Below, in pieces: positions 28,020-36,495 of a stretch of 64,000 bases of DNA (its first letter is position 1; every line of letters begins with the position of its first letter). The stretch lies in assembly GCF_017744095.1 (NCBI RefSeq), contig NZ_JAGHQX010000001.1:864906-928905 (forward strand), given 5' to 3'. Position numbers and translations under genes: made by a program. Below the pieces are notes generated by a model. That model did no database searches. It was given only the letters and a program-made list of their open reading frames with translations, and had not been told where the DNA came from. This DNA is from Shimia sp. R10_1. GTDB taxonomy: Bacteria; Pseudomonadota; Alphaproteobacteria; Rhodobacterales; Rhodobacteraceae.

Positions 28020-29408
28020 ATGTCCAGCAACCCGCCAGAACTCCGCCCCGACCTCGCCCGCGCAACCCTCACAGGGGAGCAGCGCCCTGGCCAGCCGACC
28101 ATCGGCATGGTCTCTCTTGGCTGCCCCAAAGCGCTGGTGGACAGCGAACGCATCCTCACCCGCCTGCGCGCCGAAGGCTATGGCATTTCGCCCGACTATT
28201 CCGGCGCGGATGCGGTGATTGTGAACACCTGCGGTTTTCTGGACAGCGCCAAAGCGGAAAGCCTTGAAGCCATAGGCGAGGCCATTCAGGAAAACGGCAA
28301 GGTCATCGTCACCGGCTGTCTGGGCGCAGAGCCGGAATATATCACCGGCACCCACCCCAAAGTGCTCGCCGTGACCGGCCCCCATCAATATGAGCAGGTG
28401 CTGGATGCGGTACACGGCGCAGTGCCCCCCAGCCCCGATCCCTTCATTGACCTGCTGCCAGCCAAAAACGTCTCTCTGACACCGCGCCACTACAGCTATC
28501 TGAAGATTTCTGAGGGCTGCAATCACAAGTGCAAATTCTGCATCATCCCGGACATGCGTGGCAAACTGGCCTCCCGCCCGGTGCATGCGGTGCTGCGTGA
28601 AGCGGAAAAGCTGGTTGAAGGCGGCGTGAACGAGCTATTGGTAATTTCACAGGACACCTCCGCCTATGGGCTGGATCGCAAATATTCCACCCACCCGTGG
28701 AAAGACCGCGAAGTCCGCAGCCACATCACCGATCTGGCACGCGAGCTGGGCCAACTCGACGCTTGGGTGCGTCTGCACTACGTCTACCCCTACCCGCATG
28801 TGCGCGAGCTGATCCCGCTGATGGCAGACGGTCTGATCCTGCCCTATCTCGACATCCCGTTTCAGCACAGCCACCCGGACACGCTCAAGCGCATGGCTCG
28901 GCCCGCGCATACCTCCAAAACGCTGACAGAAATCGCCGCATGGCGCGACATCTGCCCCGACATCACCCTGCGCTCCACCTTTATCGTGGGCTACCCCGGC
29001 GAAACCGAAGCAGAGTTTCAGCACCTGCTTGATTGGATGGATGAGGCGCAACTCGATCGCGTCGGCTGTTTCCAGTATGAAAACGTCGATGGCGCGCGTT
29101 CCAATGATCTGCCAGACCACGTAGCCCCCGAGCTGAAACAAGAACGCTGGGAGCGCTTTATGGAAAAAGCGCAGGCGATTTCTGAGGCAAAACTTGCCGC
29201 AAAAGTGGGCCAAACGCTTGATGTGATCGTAGATGACATCGACGAAGACGGCATCGCCACCTGCCGCACCAAAGCCGACGCGCCTGAAATTGATGGCAAC
29301 CTGTTCATCGATGACGGCACGGATGGGCTCACTGTGGGCCAGATCGTAACGGTCGAGGTGGACGAAGCCGGCGAATATGACCTTTGGGGTTGTCTGAAAC
29401 AGAGCTGA
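28020..29408 (+). CDS. rimO: ribosomal protein S12 methylthiotransferase
   Basis: A 462-residue radical-SAM enzyme that methylthiolates an aspartate of ribosomal protein S12. The N-terminal MTTase domain has cysteines in [12 protein letters not shown] (C35), [10 protein letters not shown] and [10 protein letters not shown]. The radical-SAM cluster motif is C167-x3-C171-x2-C174 (CNHKCKFC). A C-terminal TRAM domain (about 385-460) ends in EYDLWGCL. The ATG at 28020 begins [10 protein letters not shown]; an upstream in-frame stretch to 27984 is unlikely to be coding. It precedes the DCC oxidoreductase gene on the same strand. Confidence 0.96.
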   Translation: MSSNPPELRPDLARATLTGEQRPGQPTIGMVSLGCPKALVDSERILTRLRAEGYGISPDYSGADAVIVNTCGFLDSAKAESLEAIGEAIQENGKVIVTGCLGAEPEYITGTHPKVLAVTGPHQYEQVLDAVHGAVPPSPDPFIDLLPAKNVSLTPRHYSYLKISEGCNHKCKFCIIPDMRGKLASRPVHAVLREAEKLVEGGVNELLVISQDTSAYGLDRKYSTHPWKDREVRSHITDLARELGQLDAWVRLHYVYPYPHVRELIPLMADGLILPYLDIPFQHSHPDTLKRMARPAHTSKTLTEIAAWRDICPDITLRSTFIVGYPGETEAEFQHLLDWMDEAQLDRVGCFQYENVDGARSNDLPDHVAPELKQERWERFMEKAQAISEAKLAAKVGQTLDVIVDDIDEDGIATCRTKADAPEIDGNLFIDDGTDGLTVGQIVTVEVDEAGEYDLWGCLKQS

Positions 29409-29447
29409 CCTGCGCAGCCTGCTGGGCGCCCCACAACCGGAGCGCCC

Positions 29448-29843
29448 ATGAGCCAAGAAACCCGCGTTTTGTTCAACGCAGACTGCCCAATCTGCAACAC
29501 CGAAATCTGCCACTATCGCGCCTACACAGAGGCGCGCGGCCTTGATGTGGCTTATGACGATCTCAACGGAAACGCGCTCTCTGAATGGCAGATCGACGCT
29601 GATGAAGCGGCAAAACGCCTGCATGTCACCCAAAATGGCGAGGTCTATGTGGGCGTGGCGGCATTTGCGGCGCTGTGGTCAACCATGCCCCGCTATCGTT
29701 GGCTGGCAAAGATTGTCCGCCTGCCGGGGCTCTGGCAATTGGCTAATGTGATCTACGACCGCCTGTTGGCACCTTGGCTGTATCGCAAGCACCTTAAACG
29801 CGCTGCGGCAGCAGCCAATTCACAAGGCGCATCAAATCCTTAA
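29448..29843 (+). CDS. DCC family thiol-disulfide oxidoreductase (DUF393)
   Basis: A 131-residue thioredoxin-like protein of the DCC/DUF393 family. The signature is FNADCPICNTEI with C13 and C16 forming the likely redox pair. The C-terminal half has the family's WLAKIVRLPGLWQLANVIYDRL segment, which may associate with membrane. The substrate is unknown. Start ATG follows GGAG. It ends overlapping the convergent DUF6455 gene by four bases. Confidence 0.88.
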   Translation: MSQETRVLFNADCPICNTEICHYRAYTEARGLDVAYDDLNGNALSEWQIDADEAAKRLHVTQNGEVYVGVAAFAALWSTMPRYRWLAKIVRLPGLWQLANVIYDRLLAPWLYRKHLKRAAAAANSQGASNP

Positions 29844-30103
29844 TGCTTCGCCAAGCGCGTCATCAGGTTTGCATGGCAACAGAACTCTGGCGGTGTCTTT
29901 TTCCCGCCTGCAGCACCCAGCCATACCTGACATTCAGCCACATGACTGCATGTGCGACACCGGGTGACCATTCCCGCATAGTCTTGCGGCGTCAGGCTGC
30001 CCTCTGCCATGGCTTCGCTAAGGGACACCCCCATTTTCCGGCCCATACTTCTGGTCAGCCAGAAATGTGTTTCCGGATCGCCAAGCGGCACAACACGTCC
30101 CAT
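29840..30103 (-). CDS. DUF6455 family protein (second of a pair)
   Basis: An 87-residue cysteine-rich protein. The core is VTRCRTCSHVAECQVWL, then a cysteine pair FCCHANLMTRL near the C-terminus, a pattern that could bind a metal or cluster. The open frame reaches 30229, but translation probably starts at the ATG at 30101-30103, which overlaps the stop of the upstream paralogue as TGATG, showing coupling. Function is not known. Confidence 0.8.
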   Translation of the reverse strand: MGRVVPLGDPETHFWLTRSMGRKMGVSLSEAMAEGSLTPQDYAGMVTRCRTCSHVAECQVWLGAAGGKKTPPEFCCHANLMTRLAKH

Positions 30104-30363
30104 CACATCAGCGCCTGCAATCGATGCAGCAAATCTGCGTTGCGGCAATAGATCGGCGCGCCCGTGCCATCCGTAGCGGCTGATTTCACACGCAGAGAAC
30201 AGCGCGCTGGCTGCAAACAGCCCGTACAACGCACCACAGCGTTGGAAATCTCATCACAGTCTATCGCCCCGCGAATCGCCGCCTCTTGCAAATCGACACC
30301 CACATGCGTGGCCATATCGTCAAACAAAGCCGCGTGACGTTTGATTTTTTCCAGCCGGTCCAT
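30103..30363 (-). CDS. DUF6455 family protein (first of a pair)
   Basis: An 86-residue paralogue of the downstream gene. It has the same layout: MATHVGVDLQEAAIRGAI, then VVRCTGCLQPARCSL and YCRNADLLHRL. The conserved C-x2-C-x5-C and a later cysteine form the family's likely metal-binding site. These short proteins occur in multiple copies in Rhodobacterales; no role is established that I know of. Its stop overlaps the next start (TGATG). Confidence 0.82.
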   Translation of the reverse strand: MDRLEKIKRHAALFDDMATHVGVDLQEAAIRGAIDCDEISNAVVRCTGCLQPARCSLRVKSAATDGTGAPIYCRNADLLHRLQALM

Positions 30364-30440
30364 ACAAGAAACTCCTGCGTCATGTGCAAACAGACTAACA
30401 GGCCTCCGCAGGACTCCCCTTGATGTGCATCAAGCAGAGG

Positions 30441-30791
30441 CTAAAGCGCCTCAAAGTAGGCATTCACACAATCCTGCACCCGGCGAAAACGGTCACCGCC
30501 CAGCTTCACGCCGCCATACCAACGCGTCACAACGACGATGTGATCCGTGATCCCCTCGCGTTCCAGCATCCGCAAAATCACCAGCCCCGCGCCGCTTTCC
30601 CCGTCATCGCCTTTCAGGGGCGTGCCATCACTCAGCAGCGCCGCCCATGTGTTGTGGGTCGCCTTGGCAAACTTCTTGTTGCGTTTCAGCTCTTTGAGGA
30701 AGCGATCCGCTTCCTTGCGGTCCGCTACCGCACCACCGGAAACCGCATACTTGCTGCCCCGATCCGTAACCACATTGGTAAGTTGCAACAT
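30441..30791 (-). CDS. IMPACT/YigZ family protein
   Basis: A 116-residue protein carrying the UPF0029/IMPACT N-terminal domain alone: THNTWAALLSDGTPLKGDDGESG and IVVVTRWYGGVKLGGDRF are the family's two signature blocks. The C-terminal DUF1949 domain of E. coli YigZ is absent. Family members are linked to translation control or nucleic-acid binding; the role here is not known. It lies four bases downstream of the M48 lipoprotein gene and is likely co-transcribed with it. Confidence 0.88.
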   Translation of the reverse strand: MLQLTNVVTDRGSKYAVSGGAVADRKEADRFLKELKRNKKFAKATHNTWAALLSDGTPLKGDDGESGAGLVILRMLEREGITDHIVVVTRWYGGVKLGGDRFRRVQDCVNAYFEAL

Positions 30792-30795
30792 GCGC

Positions 30796-31539
30796 TTATA
30801 GACCTGCCGCCGTACGCTTCACGATCTCAATACGCGAGGCATTGGGCGGGTGCGTGCCAAGAAACACGTTGCCCGGATCTGGCGTGCGCTCAAAAAAGCC
30901 CACACCAATCAGCGGATCATATCCCGCCTGTTTGGTCAAAACCGTGCCAAGACTGTCCGCCTCAAGCTCATATTCTTTAGAAAACGAGCGCGACCCGACA
31001 GAGGCGCCAAGGTTGGCCGCAGCATCTATTGAGCTGGCGCTGCCCCCGGCCAAGCCGATCAAAATCGCGCCCAGCGCCGCACCTGTCAGTGCATCCGCCT
31101 GCTGGCGTGTGAGATGCCCGGCAATATGGTGCGCCGCCTCATGCCCCATGACAAAGGCAAGTTCATGCTGGTTGCGGGTCTCCGCAATCAAAGGCGCTGT
31201 GAAAATGATCAGAGGGCGGCCGTTCTTGTCGACCGTCTGATAGGCGTTGGGCGGAATGTCTGTGCGTGGATCCACTGAAATTTTGTAGTCGCAATCTGTG
31301 CCGCGCGCTGCACGGCGGCGGCATTCGCGCTCTGCCACGGGCTCCATGGTGGCAATGATCGGCGCCAGTCGCGCTTCGGCCTGTTTCACCGTGATCTTGG
31401 GCGCTTTGGCTTGCGGTGTCGTACGTGGCGGCGCCGTGGTTGTGGTGGTCTCACAGGCCGCCAGCGCCACCGCAGCAACCGTTGCCATCGCCATCACGCG
31501 CCACTTTGCCACCCCTGCTCCTGAAATTTGCGCCAACAT
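30796..31539 (-). CDS. M48 family metalloprotease lipoprotein
   Basis: A 247-residue lipoprotein with lipobox ALAAC (Cys29). The zinc site is HEAAH (H133, E134, H137) with the downstream EYELEAD (E191 likely third ligand, D195). The C-terminal THPPNASRIEIV segment is typical of periplasmic M48 proteases of the LoiP/BepA kind, which act in outer-membrane protein quality control. The frame opens at 31653, but the ATG at 31539 has a strong GGGAGGA site seven bases upstream and begins a proper lipoprotein signal. Confidence 0.9.
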   Translation of the reverse strand: MLAQISGAGVAKWRVMAMATVAAVALAACETTTTTAPPRTTPQAKAPKITVKQAEARLAPIIATMEPVAERECRRRAARGTDCDYKISVDPRTDIPPNAYQTVDKNGRPLIIFTAPLIAETRNQHELAFVMGHEAAHHIAGHLTRQQADALTGAALGAILIGLAGGSASSIDAAANLGASVGSRSFSKEYELEADSLGTVLTKQAGYDPLIGVGFFERTPDPGNVFLGTHPPNASRIEIVKRTAAGL

Positions 31540-31671
31540 CACGCAATCCTCCCAACACCTCAGCCAAAGAGGCGCTTGTAAATCCATCTTCGTTCTGAAT
31601 TTACGCCCGCCCGGAGGCCGAGGCCAGCGGGAAATGCTTGCACCTTGCGACACTTACGCTACGCTGTGGGT

Positions 31672-31917
31672 ATGTTCAGCATAGAGCACGAATTTGACGC
31701 CACCGTTGTCACGCTCGTCGATGAAGGCGCCGCGCCATTGGGCGAAGATGTTGTGATCCACATGTTTGAGGATTGCGTCACCATCGAACAATATGATCCG
31801 CGCACTGACAGCATGCAGAAAATCACACTTTCCACGACGCAGGTGCAGGATCTCACCGCCGCGCTGGATCTGCCAGAGGGGGTCTACATGCTCAAGCGTG
31901 ACCCAGAGCAGACCTAG
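31672..31917 (+). CDS. small conserved hypothetical protein
   Basis: An 81-residue acidic protein starting MFSIEHEFDATVVTLVDEG. It is predicted to be a small beta-rich domain (alternating hydrophobic residues) ending in a helix-like QVQDLTAALDLPEG. No signal peptide or metal motif. The frame opens 27 bases earlier; the ATG at 31672 looks more likely. I recognise no family. Confidence 0.65.
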   Translation: MFSIEHEFDATVVTLVDEGAAPLGEDVVIHMFEDCVTIEQYDPRTDSMQKITLSTTQVQDLTAALDLPEGVYMLKRDPEQT

Positions 31918-31993
31918 GCTATTTGCAAGCGTGCCGAGCCGCTGCGATGAAGCGATTTTGGCGCCAGTGCAGCAGGATTAATGGGTCCTGAGC

Positions 31994-32245
31994 CTAGTCC
32001 ATGCGAAACACCTTGTCGCGCGCGGATTGCCCCCGCACGAGAGTGAGGCGTGATTTCGCAATGCCCAGCGTCTTGGCCAACAGCTTGGCCACCGCCGCAT
32101 TGGCTTTGCCGCCCTCTGGCACAACCGTCACATAGACCCGCAGCACGTCGCCATCCTGCACCACTGCATTGCGTGAGGCTTTGGGCGTCACCCGCACCGT
32201 GATTTCTGTTCCGGGGGTCGATGGCACCTCAATGGCTCCGGTCAT
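31994..32245 (-). CDS. DUF167 (YggU) family protein
   Basis: An 83-residue DUF167 protein: ITVRVTPKASRNAV, then LRVYVTVVPEGGKANAAV and SRLTLVRGQSARDKVFRM are the family's conserved segments. Biochemical role unknown. I use the ATG at 32245, which has AAGGG seven bases upstream; a GTG two codons earlier has poor spacing. It is divergent from the HDAC-like gene. Confidence 0.9.
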   Translation of the reverse strand: MTGAIEVPSTPGTEITVRVTPKASRNAVVQDGDVLRVYVTVVPEGGKANAAVAKLLAKTLGIAKSRLTLVRGQSARDKVFRMD

Positions 32246-32342
32246 GCGCACGCCCTTTCCAACGAATGGTGCAAGAACAGTGATTTACATTCCACAAATG
32301 CCCCGCTTAGGGTAGCCCGCAATTGATACAAGGAAGCTGCGC

Positions 32343-33470
32343 ATGGCAACGGGCAAAACCACAGGGTTCTTTTTTGATGAAAAGTGCTTCTGGCATGCAG
32401 GTGGCAACTACGCCCTCACACTGCCTGTTGGCGACCTTGTGCAACCCCTTGCCGCGGGCGGTCTCCCCGAAAGCCCCGAAACCAAGCGACGCCTTAAAAA
32501 CCTGATGGATGTCAAAGGCTTAACGGCCAAACTTGATGTGTGCAGCGCCACTGCCGCGACCACCGAAATGCTCGCGCGTGTACACCCGGGCGATTTCCTT
32601 GGTAAATTCAATGCCGTGTCCGACGCAGGTGGCGGGGAAATCGGATTGCGCACCCCGTTTGGCAAAGGCGGCTATGAAATTGCTGCCCTCTCCGCAGGTC
32701 TCGCCAGCGAAGCCGTGCGCGCCGTGGCCGCAGGAGAGCTGCAAAATGCCTACGCTCTGTCACGCCCGCCGGGGCACCACTGCCTGCCAGATTGGCCCAA
32801 CGGCTTCTGTCTGCTCGCCAATATCGCCGTCGCCATTGAGGCCGCGCAGGCGGAAGGCCTCGCCCAGCGCGTTGCGGTGCTCGACTGGGATGTCCACCAC
32901 GGCAACGGCACGGAAGCGATCTATTATGAGCGCAGCGACGTGCTCACCATCTCGCTGCATCAAGAAAAGAACTACCCGCTCGACACTGGCGATGTGGCCG
33001 ATCGCGGCAAAGGCGCCGGGCTTGGCACCAACATCAACGTGCCCCTGCCCCCCGGCGCAGGCCACAACAGCTATCTTTACGCCATGGAGCAGATTGTACT
33101 CCCCGCGCTGCACAGCTTTAACCCCGACATCATCATCGTCGCCTGCGGTTTTGACGCCGCCGCCTTTGATCCACTGTCCCGGATGCTGGCCACCGCAGAC
33201 ACCTTCCGCCAAATGACACGACACGTCATGGCCGCTGCCGAGACGCTGTGTGAAGGCAAACTCGTGCTGGTGCACGAAGGCGGCTATTCCGAGGCCTATG
33301 TGCCCTTCTGTGGACACGCCGTGATCGAAGAGCTTGCCGGCTCTGACATTCGCGCCGAAGATCCAATGGCGGCCTCCCTCGCCATCCGTCAGCCCAACGC
33401 CCGTGTCGAGGCGCTCTTTGCCACGCTCATTGATGAGATGGCCGCCACATTCGCAAGCCCGCCCGGTTGA
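32343..33470 (+). CDS. histone deacetylase-like amidohydrolase
   Basis: A 375-residue zinc hydrolase of the class II HDAC/acetylpolyamine amidohydrolase family. The general-base histidines are H145-H146 (PPGHHCLPD), and zinc ligands are D183 and H185 (DWDVHHGNG) and D271 (GFDAAAFDP). HEGGYSEAYVPFCG near the end is characteristic. It removes acetyl groups from a small molecule or lysine side chain; acetylpolyamines are plausible. A nitroreductase gene starts 51 bases downstream. Confidence 0.92.
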   Translation: MATGKTTGFFFDEKCFWHAGGNYALTLPVGDLVQPLAAGGLPESPETKRRLKNLMDVKGLTAKLDVCSATAATTEMLARVHPGDFLGKFNAVSDAGGGEIGLRTPFGKGGYEIAALSAGLASEAVRAVAAGELQNAYALSRPPGHHCLPDWPNGFCLLANIAVAIEAAQAEGLAQRVAVLDWDVHHGNGTEAIYYERSDVLTISLHQEKNYPLDTGDVADRGKGAGLGTNINVPLPPGAGHNSYLYAMEQIVLPALHSFNPDIIIVACGFDAAAFDPLSRMLATADTFRQMTRHVMAAAETLCEGKLVLVHEGGYSEAYVPFCGHAVIEELAGSDIRAEDPMAASLAIRQPNARVEALFATLIDEMAATFASPPG

Positions 33471-33521
33471 AATCACACCGGGCCACGCCAACATACCGAC
33501 TCAACTCCCAAGGGAGAGGAC

Positions 33522-34100
33522 ATGCCACAACCAAACCAAGCCGCGCTGGATTTCCTGCTGAGCCGCCGCTCGCGCCCAGCCAAAACGCTGATCGGCCCAA
33601 CGCCCACACGCGCCGAGCTGGAACCTTTGCTTGAGGCCGCCCTGCGCAGCCCGGATCACGGCAAGCTTGAGCCCTGGCGGCTCATTGTCCTAGAGCGCAA
33701 AGCCCTGAGAACGCTGGCAGATCTTATTCCCGAATGCGGTAAATCCTTGGGGATCGAACCGGAAAAGATCCAAAAGGGCCAAGATCAATTCGCCAATGCA
33801 GAGCTTGCCGTGGCGGTGATCGAATCGCCCGTGATCAGCGAAAAAATCCCCGCGATTGAGCAAACCTACTCTGCCGCCTGCGTGTGCCTGCAACTGCTCA
33901 ATGCCGCTCTTGCGGCGGGCTGGGGCGCCAACTGGCTGTCCGGCTGGGCCAGCCACGACCGCACCTTCGTAGAGAAAGGCCTCGGCCTTGCGCCGCATGA
34001 GAAAGTCGCAGGTTTCATTCACATCGGCACCGAAAAGGCCGCGCCCCCCGAACGCCCACGCCCCAACATGGAGACAAAGGTCACATGGCTGTTGGACTGA
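33522..34100 (+). CDS. nitroreductase family protein (YdjA-like)
   Basis: A 192-residue flavin-dependent oxidoreductase. The SRRSRPAKTL start, AALRSPDHGKLEPWRLIVLE and AALAAGWGANWLSGWA match the FMN-binding segments of small YdjA-type nitroreductases. It uses NAD(P)H to reduce nitro or quinone-like compounds; the physiological substrate is unknown. RBS AAGGGAGAGG precedes the ATG. The EI24 gene starts 16 bases before its stop, in another frame, so they are coupled. Confidence 0.9.
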   Translation: MPQPNQAALDFLLSRRSRPAKTLIGPTPTRAELEPLLEAALRSPDHGKLEPWRLIVLERKALRTLADLIPECGKSLGIEPEKIQKGQDQFANAELAVAVIESPVISEKIPAIEQTYSAACVCLQLLNAALAAGWGANWLSGWASHDRTFVEKGLGLAPHEKVAGFIHIGTEKAAPPERPRPNMETKVTWLLD

Positions 34101-34807
34101 TCCTATCCTCTTTTGGCAAAACCCTGAGCCAGCTCGGGGATCCGCGCTTTCGCCGGGTCCTGCTCAAAGGCATCGGCCTCACGTTTGTGCTGCTGATCGC
34201 CGTCTATGTCGCATTTCTGTGGTTTTTAAGCTGGCTTGGCGCCGCCGCATGGGTGCAGGAGCTTCTGGGCAATATTTCCTGGGTCGGCGATCTCTTCACC
34301 GCCGCGTCGCTGTTTTTGATGATCATTCTATCGGTGTTTTTGATGGTGCCAGTGGCTTCAGCCATCACATCGCTGTTTCTGGATGAGGTCGCTGACGCCG
34401 TCGAAGACCGCCACTACCCGCATCTGCCCGACGTGCCTGCGGTGTCTTTCGGCGAGGGGCTAAAAGACTCCGTCAACTTCATGGGTGTCTTGATCGCCGC
34501 CAACCTTCTGGCACTGATCGTCTATGTGATCTTCACGCCTTTTGCCCTGTTCATCTTCTGGGCGCTGAACGGCTTTTTGCTGGGTCGAGAGTATTTTCAG
34601 CTCACAGCGATGCGCCGTGTGGGCCGTGCAGAGGCAAAGAAGCTGCGGCGCAAACACATGGGCACGCTTTGGCTCGCTGGCATCCTGATGGCGATGCCCC
34701 TGTCGGTGCCATTTCTGAACCTACTGATCCCAATCCTGGGCGCCGCCACATTCACCCATCTGTTCCATCAACTGGAGCCGACGCGGGCGCATCCCCCATC
34801 CGGTTGA
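34085..34807 (+). CDS. EI24 domain (CysZ-like) membrane protein
   Basis: A 240-residue inner-membrane protein with about five hydrophobic segments. The EI24/CysZ pattern is visible as VPVASAITSLFLDEVADAVE (a conserved P-x-x-S-x-x-x-x-x-x-F region), then FLLGREYFQLTAMRRV and a final membrane segment. CysZ imports sulfate in E. coli, but this group in alphaproteobacteria is less characterised. It overlaps the nitroreductase by 16 bases and the convergent DUF1467 gene by 56 bases. Confidence 0.88.
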   Translation: MAVGLILSSFGKTLSQLGDPRFRRVLLKGIGLTFVLLIAVYVAFLWFLSWLGAAAWVQELLGNISWVGDLFTAASLFLMIILSVFLMVPVASAITSLFLDEVADAVEDRHYPHLPDVPAVSFGEGLKDSVNFMGVLIAANLLALIVYVIFTPFALFIFWALNGFLLGREYFQLTAMRRVGRAEAKKLRRKHMGTLWLAGILMAMPLSVPFLNLLIPILGAATFTHLFHQLEPTRAHPPSG

Positions 34808-35057
34808 ACCAATCCAAATCGCGCACAGTGATCATACCGGAAGTGATGATCCAAAACGCGATCAACCAGATAACCGCAGAGGCCAAGGTCGTGATCTTGG
34901 CCTTTGCTTTGAGATGGTGGTGCTCAGGCGCGCCGGCATGGGTGCCGGGCACAACGTCGCCCAGATCACCCTGCGTTTGTAAGCGAATCGGAATCACAAT
35001 CAGAAAGGTCATAAACCAAATGACCGCATATAAGACGATGGCCGAGGTGATCCCCAT
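34752..35057 (-). CDS. DUF1467 family membrane protein
   Basis: A 101-residue protein with two membrane segments (about residues 6-24 and 58-76) and a conserved middle GDVVPGTHAGAPEHHHLKAK. This is the DUF1467 pattern; function unknown. It lies downstream of methylmalonyl-CoA epimerase, a common neighbour in Rhodobacterales, but a terminator separates them. A strong AGGAGGAG site precedes the ATG. Confidence 0.9.
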   Translation of the reverse strand: MGITSAIVLYAVIWFMTFLIVIPIRLQTQGDLGDVVPGTHAGAPEHHHLKAKAKITTLASAVIWLIAFWIITSGMITVRDLDWFNRMGDAPASAPVDGTDG

Positions 35058-35069
35058 ATCGCTCTCCTC

Positions 35070-35099
35070 CTAAAAATTGAGCGGGCATCCCTGCCCGCT
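35070..35099 (-). terminator. terminator between mce and the DUF1467 gene
   Basis: On the minus strand, an 8-bp perfect stem AGCGGGCA / TGCCCGCT with a TCCC-type loop, followed by CAATTTTTA. It lies 26 bases after the mce stop. Confidence 0.8.
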
Positions 35100-35124
35100 A
35101 TTTCGCCCAAATCGAGCACAGACG

Positions 35125-35529
35125 TCAGACCTGCTCAAGCTCCACCAGACAGCCGTTGAAGTCTTTGGGATGCAGGAACAAGACCGGCTTGCCATGCGCG
35201 CCAATCTTTGGCTCGCCGCTCCCCAGAACCCGCGCACCGGTCTCTTTCAGATGGTCACGCGCGGCCAGAATGTCATCCACTTCATAACATACGTGATGAA
35301 TGCCACCTGAGGGGTTTTTCTCAAGGAACCCATTGATCGGGCTATCTTTTCCAAGCGGATACAACAGTTCAATCTTGGTGTTTGGCAATTCGATGAACAC
35401 CACCGTCACCCCGTGATCTGGCTCATCCTGCGGGGCCCCAACCTTGGCGCCCAGCGCATCGCGATACTGCGCGCTTGCAGCCTCCAGATCGGGCACGGCA
35501 ATCGCCACGTGGTTCAGTCGTCCAATCAT
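35125..35529 (-). CDS. mce: methylmalonyl-CoA epimerase
   Basis: A 134-residue glyoxalase/VOC-fold enzyme. It starts MIGRLNHVAIAVPDLEAA with the first metal His, and contains GIHHVCYEVDDI and VLFLHPKDFNGCLVELEQ, the further metal-binding strands. It converts (2S)- and (2R)-methylmalonyl-CoA, part of propionyl-CoA breakdown to succinyl-CoA. Length and motifs are standard. AGGAGGAC-type site before the ATG. Confidence 0.94.
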   Translation of the reverse strand: MIGRLNHVAIAVPDLEAASAQYRDALGAKVGAPQDEPDHGVTVVFIELPNTKIELLYPLGKDSPINGFLEKNPSGGIHHVCYEVDDILAARDHLKETGARVLGSGEPKIGAHGKPVLFLHPKDFNGCLVELEQV

Positions 35530-35620
35530 ATTTGTCCTCCATGGATCGATTTGGTCCCGCTCAGTGCTGTTATGGGATTTGCGCCGCGCCTGCGCAAGCG
35601 GCAGGGCGTCGCGGTTGCGA

Positions 35621-35635
35621 TTAACCCTTCGTTAG
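35621..35635. promoter_or_regulatory. near-consensus CtrA binding site
   Basis: TTAA-N7-TTAG, one base off the alphaproteobacterial CtrA consensus TTAA-N7-TTAA, 66 bases upstream of the receiver-protein start. Confidence 0.4.
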
Positions 35636-35700
35636 TCATGTGCCGCCTAGCCTATTGCATGTGAATGTATCAGTTACTCTGCTTCGTTGAGGATTCAGCT

Positions 35701-36429
35701 ATGGATGACCACTCGCCTTTTTCACCACTGACCACGCCCTCTGCTGCGCGCCCGCTTTTGGGCATGACCGTGCTCGTGGTCGAAGACAGCCGTTTCGCCT
35801 CCGACGCATTGCGTCTCATGTGTGTGCGCTCGGGCGCCCGCATCCGCCGCGCAGACAGCCTGTGCTCGGCACGCCGCCATCTGCAAATCCACCTGCCAAC
35901 CGTCATCATTGTCGATATGGGCTTGCCGGATGGCTCTGGTGCCGAACTGATTGAGGAACTGCACAACGCCTCTCCACGCGTCGAGCTTATCCTTGGCACG
36001 TCCGGTGATGATTTCGCCGAAGACGCTGCGCGGGCCGCCGGTGCTGATGGCTTCATCACAAAGCCCTATGGCAGTCTCGCGACCTTCCAGCAGGCCATCT
36101 TGTCCCGTCTCGCAGTGGGGTTCCGGCCAACTGTGGCGCGCATTGCCGACAATGAAACCATTCAACCCGACCCAGTCGCTCTGCGCGATGATCTCATGCA
36201 TGCGGCCGATACGCTTCAGGCCACCCCCGAACAGGCGCTCAATGATGGCGTTGTGGATTATGTCGCGCAATTTCTTGGGGGCATTGCCCGCAGCTCTGAA
36301 GATGACAGCCTGCTCAACGCAGTGCGCGCCGTTGAACAGGGCCGCAAACAAGGGGCCATGCCAACCGCCGATGTCGCGCATCTGACCGGGCTTGTGCAGG
36401 ACCGTTTGGCCCAGTCGGCCACAATCTAA
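35701..36429 (+). CDS. response regulator, receiver domain with novel C-terminal region
   Basis: A 242-residue protein. Residues 20-140 are a CheY-like receiver (TVLVVEDSRFASDALR), with phosphoacceptor Asp72 (VIIVDMGLPDGSG) and the conserved Lys in FITKPYG. The remaining 100 residues are helical, without a DNA-binding or enzymatic signature I recognise. The frame extends upstream to 35665; the ATG at 35701 with GAGGA upstream is preferred. A near-consensus CtrA site lies 66 bases upstream, so it may belong to the CtrA phosphorelay or motility regulon. No kinase gene is adjacent. Confidence 0.88.
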   Translation: MDDHSPFSPLTTPSAARPLLGMTVLVVEDSRFASDALRLMCVRSGARIRRADSLCSARRHLQIHLPTVIIVDMGLPDGSGAELIEELHNASPRVELILGTSGDDFAEDAARAAGADGFITKPYGSLATFQQAILSRLAVGFRPTVARIADNETIQPDPVALRDDLMHAADTLQATPEQALNDGVVDYVAQFLGGIARSSEDDSLLNAVRAVEQGRKQGAMPTADVAHLTGLVQDRLAQSATI

Positions 36430-36495
36430 GCTTTCCGCCGCGCGCGTGAATTGGACTCTGGCGATCACGCTCCGCGACCCGGCGCGCACGCGCCC

